From Opitutales bacterium (GTDB lineage: Bacteria; Verrucomicrobiota; Verrucomicrobiia; Opitutales; Intestinicryptomonadaceae), in contig JAFXRX010000276.1 of the NCBI GenBank assembly GCA_017526045.1, positions 1-7,186 of the forward strand: a DNA stretch of 7,186 nucleotides, in the 5' to 3' direction. The notes beneath the pieces are model-generated. The model saw only the letters and a list, made by a program, of their open reading frames with translations, was not told the origin of the DNA and searched no databases. How positions within the stretch are numbered: the first letter of the stretch is position 1; each line of letters starts with the position of its first letter. The translations under genes and the position numbers were made by a program. This document shows positions 6,252 to 7,186 of the stretch, piece by piece.

Positions 6252-7186
6252 ATGGTAGCTAAAACAGCTGTTGAAAGATTTGCAAAATACTTTGAAAAAG
6301 AGCCGCAAGTTTCGGGCATCGCCCCGGGCAGAATAGAGTTCGTCGGCAACCATACCGACTACAACGGCGGCTTTGTAATGGGCGTTGCCATAGACAAAAG
6401 CATAGCAGTCGCCGTCTCGAAAAGAGGCGACAAAAAAATATGCTTTGCAAACGCCATGACAGGCGAAAAAGTCTGGTCTGAAATCGGCGGCATCAAGCCG
6501 CTGCCACGCGCCCTCAACTGGGCGAACTACCCCCTCGGCGTTTTCAAATACATGCTCGAGGCGGGCATGCGGGCGGACTGCGGCTTTGACATGACGGACG
6601 CAAGCGACCTGCCGCACGGCGCGGGCGTAAGCTCAAGCGCGGCGATAGAAATGTCGGCGTGCGCGGCCCTCGCAAAGCTCTACAATTTCCCGATGCAAAA
6701 AAAAGACATGGTGCGCGTTTGCAGAAAGAGCGAAAACCTCTTTTTGAATATGCCCTGCGGAATTTTGGACCAGGGCGTTTCGGGCTTCGGCAAAAAAAAT
6801 TCCGCAGTTTTCATCGACTGCAAAAGCGAGGAGTTTGAAACCCTGCCCCTGCCCCAAAACTGCAAGTTCTACCTGTTCAACTCCACAAAAAAGCACGCGC
6901 TCGTCGACGGCCTTTACGCGGCGCGCCACGGCGAGTGCATGGAGGCCGCGAATGTTCTTTCAAGCGGCGGCGAAGAAAGGCTGCTGCGCGAATTTTCGAT
7001 TTCCGACTTGGAGGCGAAAAAAGGCGAAATGAGCCAAAACGCCTACAAGCGCGCGCGCCACGTCATCGAGGAAAACGAAAGGGTGCTGGCGGCAAAAAAG
7101 GCGATGATGGATTTTCTCGCCAAGGACGCGTTGGTAGGTACCGTTTCCAACGTGCCGGATGGAATGGTCCCCGAAAGCGACACCGC
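6252..7186 (+). CDS. galK: Galactokinase (GHMP family), partial: C-terminus outside window
   Basis: The frame is open from ATG 6252 to the right edge, giving 311 residues of a protein usually about 380-400 long. Galactokinase phosphorylates the 1-hydroxyl of alpha-D-galactose with ATP in the cytoplasm, the entry step of the Leloir pathway. Visible motifs are the galactokinase signature APGRIEFVGNHTDYNGG (24-40), with Arg27, His34 and Asp36; the ATP-binding GHMP loop LPHGAGVSSSAAIEM (120-134); the catalytic base region CGILDQGVSGFGKKNSA (169-185), with Asp173; FNSTKKHALVDGLYAARHGEC (209-229); and RARHVIEENERVL (267-279). The third motif (GGGFGG type) would lie beyond the edge. Asn33 replaces the Glu of the common GEHTDYN form; GNHTDYN occurs in some galactokinases, I believe including Verrucomicrobia. 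Residues after about 286 no longer follow the family, which normally has a GDxxxFGxLM-like helix there. It is the second gene of the symporter operon. Confidence 0.93.
   Translation, partial: MVAKTAVERFAKYFEKEPQVSGIAPGRIEFVGNHTDYNGGFVMGVAIDKSIAVAVSKRGDKKICFANAMTGEKVWSEIGGIKPLPRALNWANYPLGVFKYMLEAGMRADCGFDMTDASDLPHGAGVSSSAAIEMSACAALAKLYNFPMQKKDMVRVCRKSENLFLNMPCGILDQGVSGFGKKNSAVFIDCKSEEFETLPLPQNCKFYLFNSTKKHALVDGLYAARHGECMEAANVLSSGGEERLLREFSISDLEAKKGEMSQNAYKRARHVIEENERVLAAKKAMMDFLAKDALVGTVSNVPDGMVPESDT

Noticed and set aside
6096..6617. 173-codon minus-strand frame over the symporter end and galactokinase start
   Set aside because: It spans two plus-strand genes with strong family motifs and ribosome binding sites, and has no motifs of its own.

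Overview
The window reads as part of a small carbohydrate-utilisation locus from a Gram-negative bacterium of moderate GC content. The galactokinase carries the GNHTDYN form of its first motif, the two enzymes on the minus strand have Sec signal peptides, and the minus-strand genes show weak or absent Shine-Dalgarno sequences. Together these fit the Verrucomicrobiota/PVC group, possibly a host-associated lineage. That placement is an inference from protein style, not a demonstrated assignment.

Layout: (1) positions 1-498, minus strand, the N-terminal 166 residues of an exported alpha/beta-hydrolase (esterase type), running off the left edge exactly at its GHSAG nucleophile elbow. (2) 499-634, an intergenic stretch with a promoter for the hydrolase (519-547) and a rho-independent terminator for the next gene (579-609). 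(3) 635-883, minus, a TatA/E twin-arginine translocase subunit. (4) 928-4032, minus, a large secreted glycoside hydrolase family 2 enzyme with both catalytic glutamates. (5) 4033-4205, a divergent AT-rich control region with a near-consensus sigma70-type promoter for the GH2 gene and a perfect 9-bp inverted repeat (4069-4077 / 4097-4105) that brackets its -35 box. (6) 4206-6239, plus, a sodium/solute symporter whose sugar- and sodium-binding residues match those of the Vibrio Na+/galactose symporter vSGLT almost completely. (7) 6252-7186, plus, a galactokinase cut off by the right edge.

The genes make a coherent story. The exported GH2 enzyme (probably a beta-galactosidase or related exo-glycosidase) would release galactose outside the cytoplasm, the Na+-coupled symporter would import it, and galactokinase, 12 bases downstream of the symporter stop, would phosphorylate it into the Leloir pathway. 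The shared control region suggests that hydrolysis and uptake are regulated together. TatA and the hydrolase appear to be independent units.

I see no transposon, CRISPR array, RNA gene or phage gene. No wholly new system is evident. The points most worth checking are the bracketing operator, a roughly 118-residue insertion in the periplasmic loop of the symporter, and the unusual last residues of the galactokinase at the window edge.
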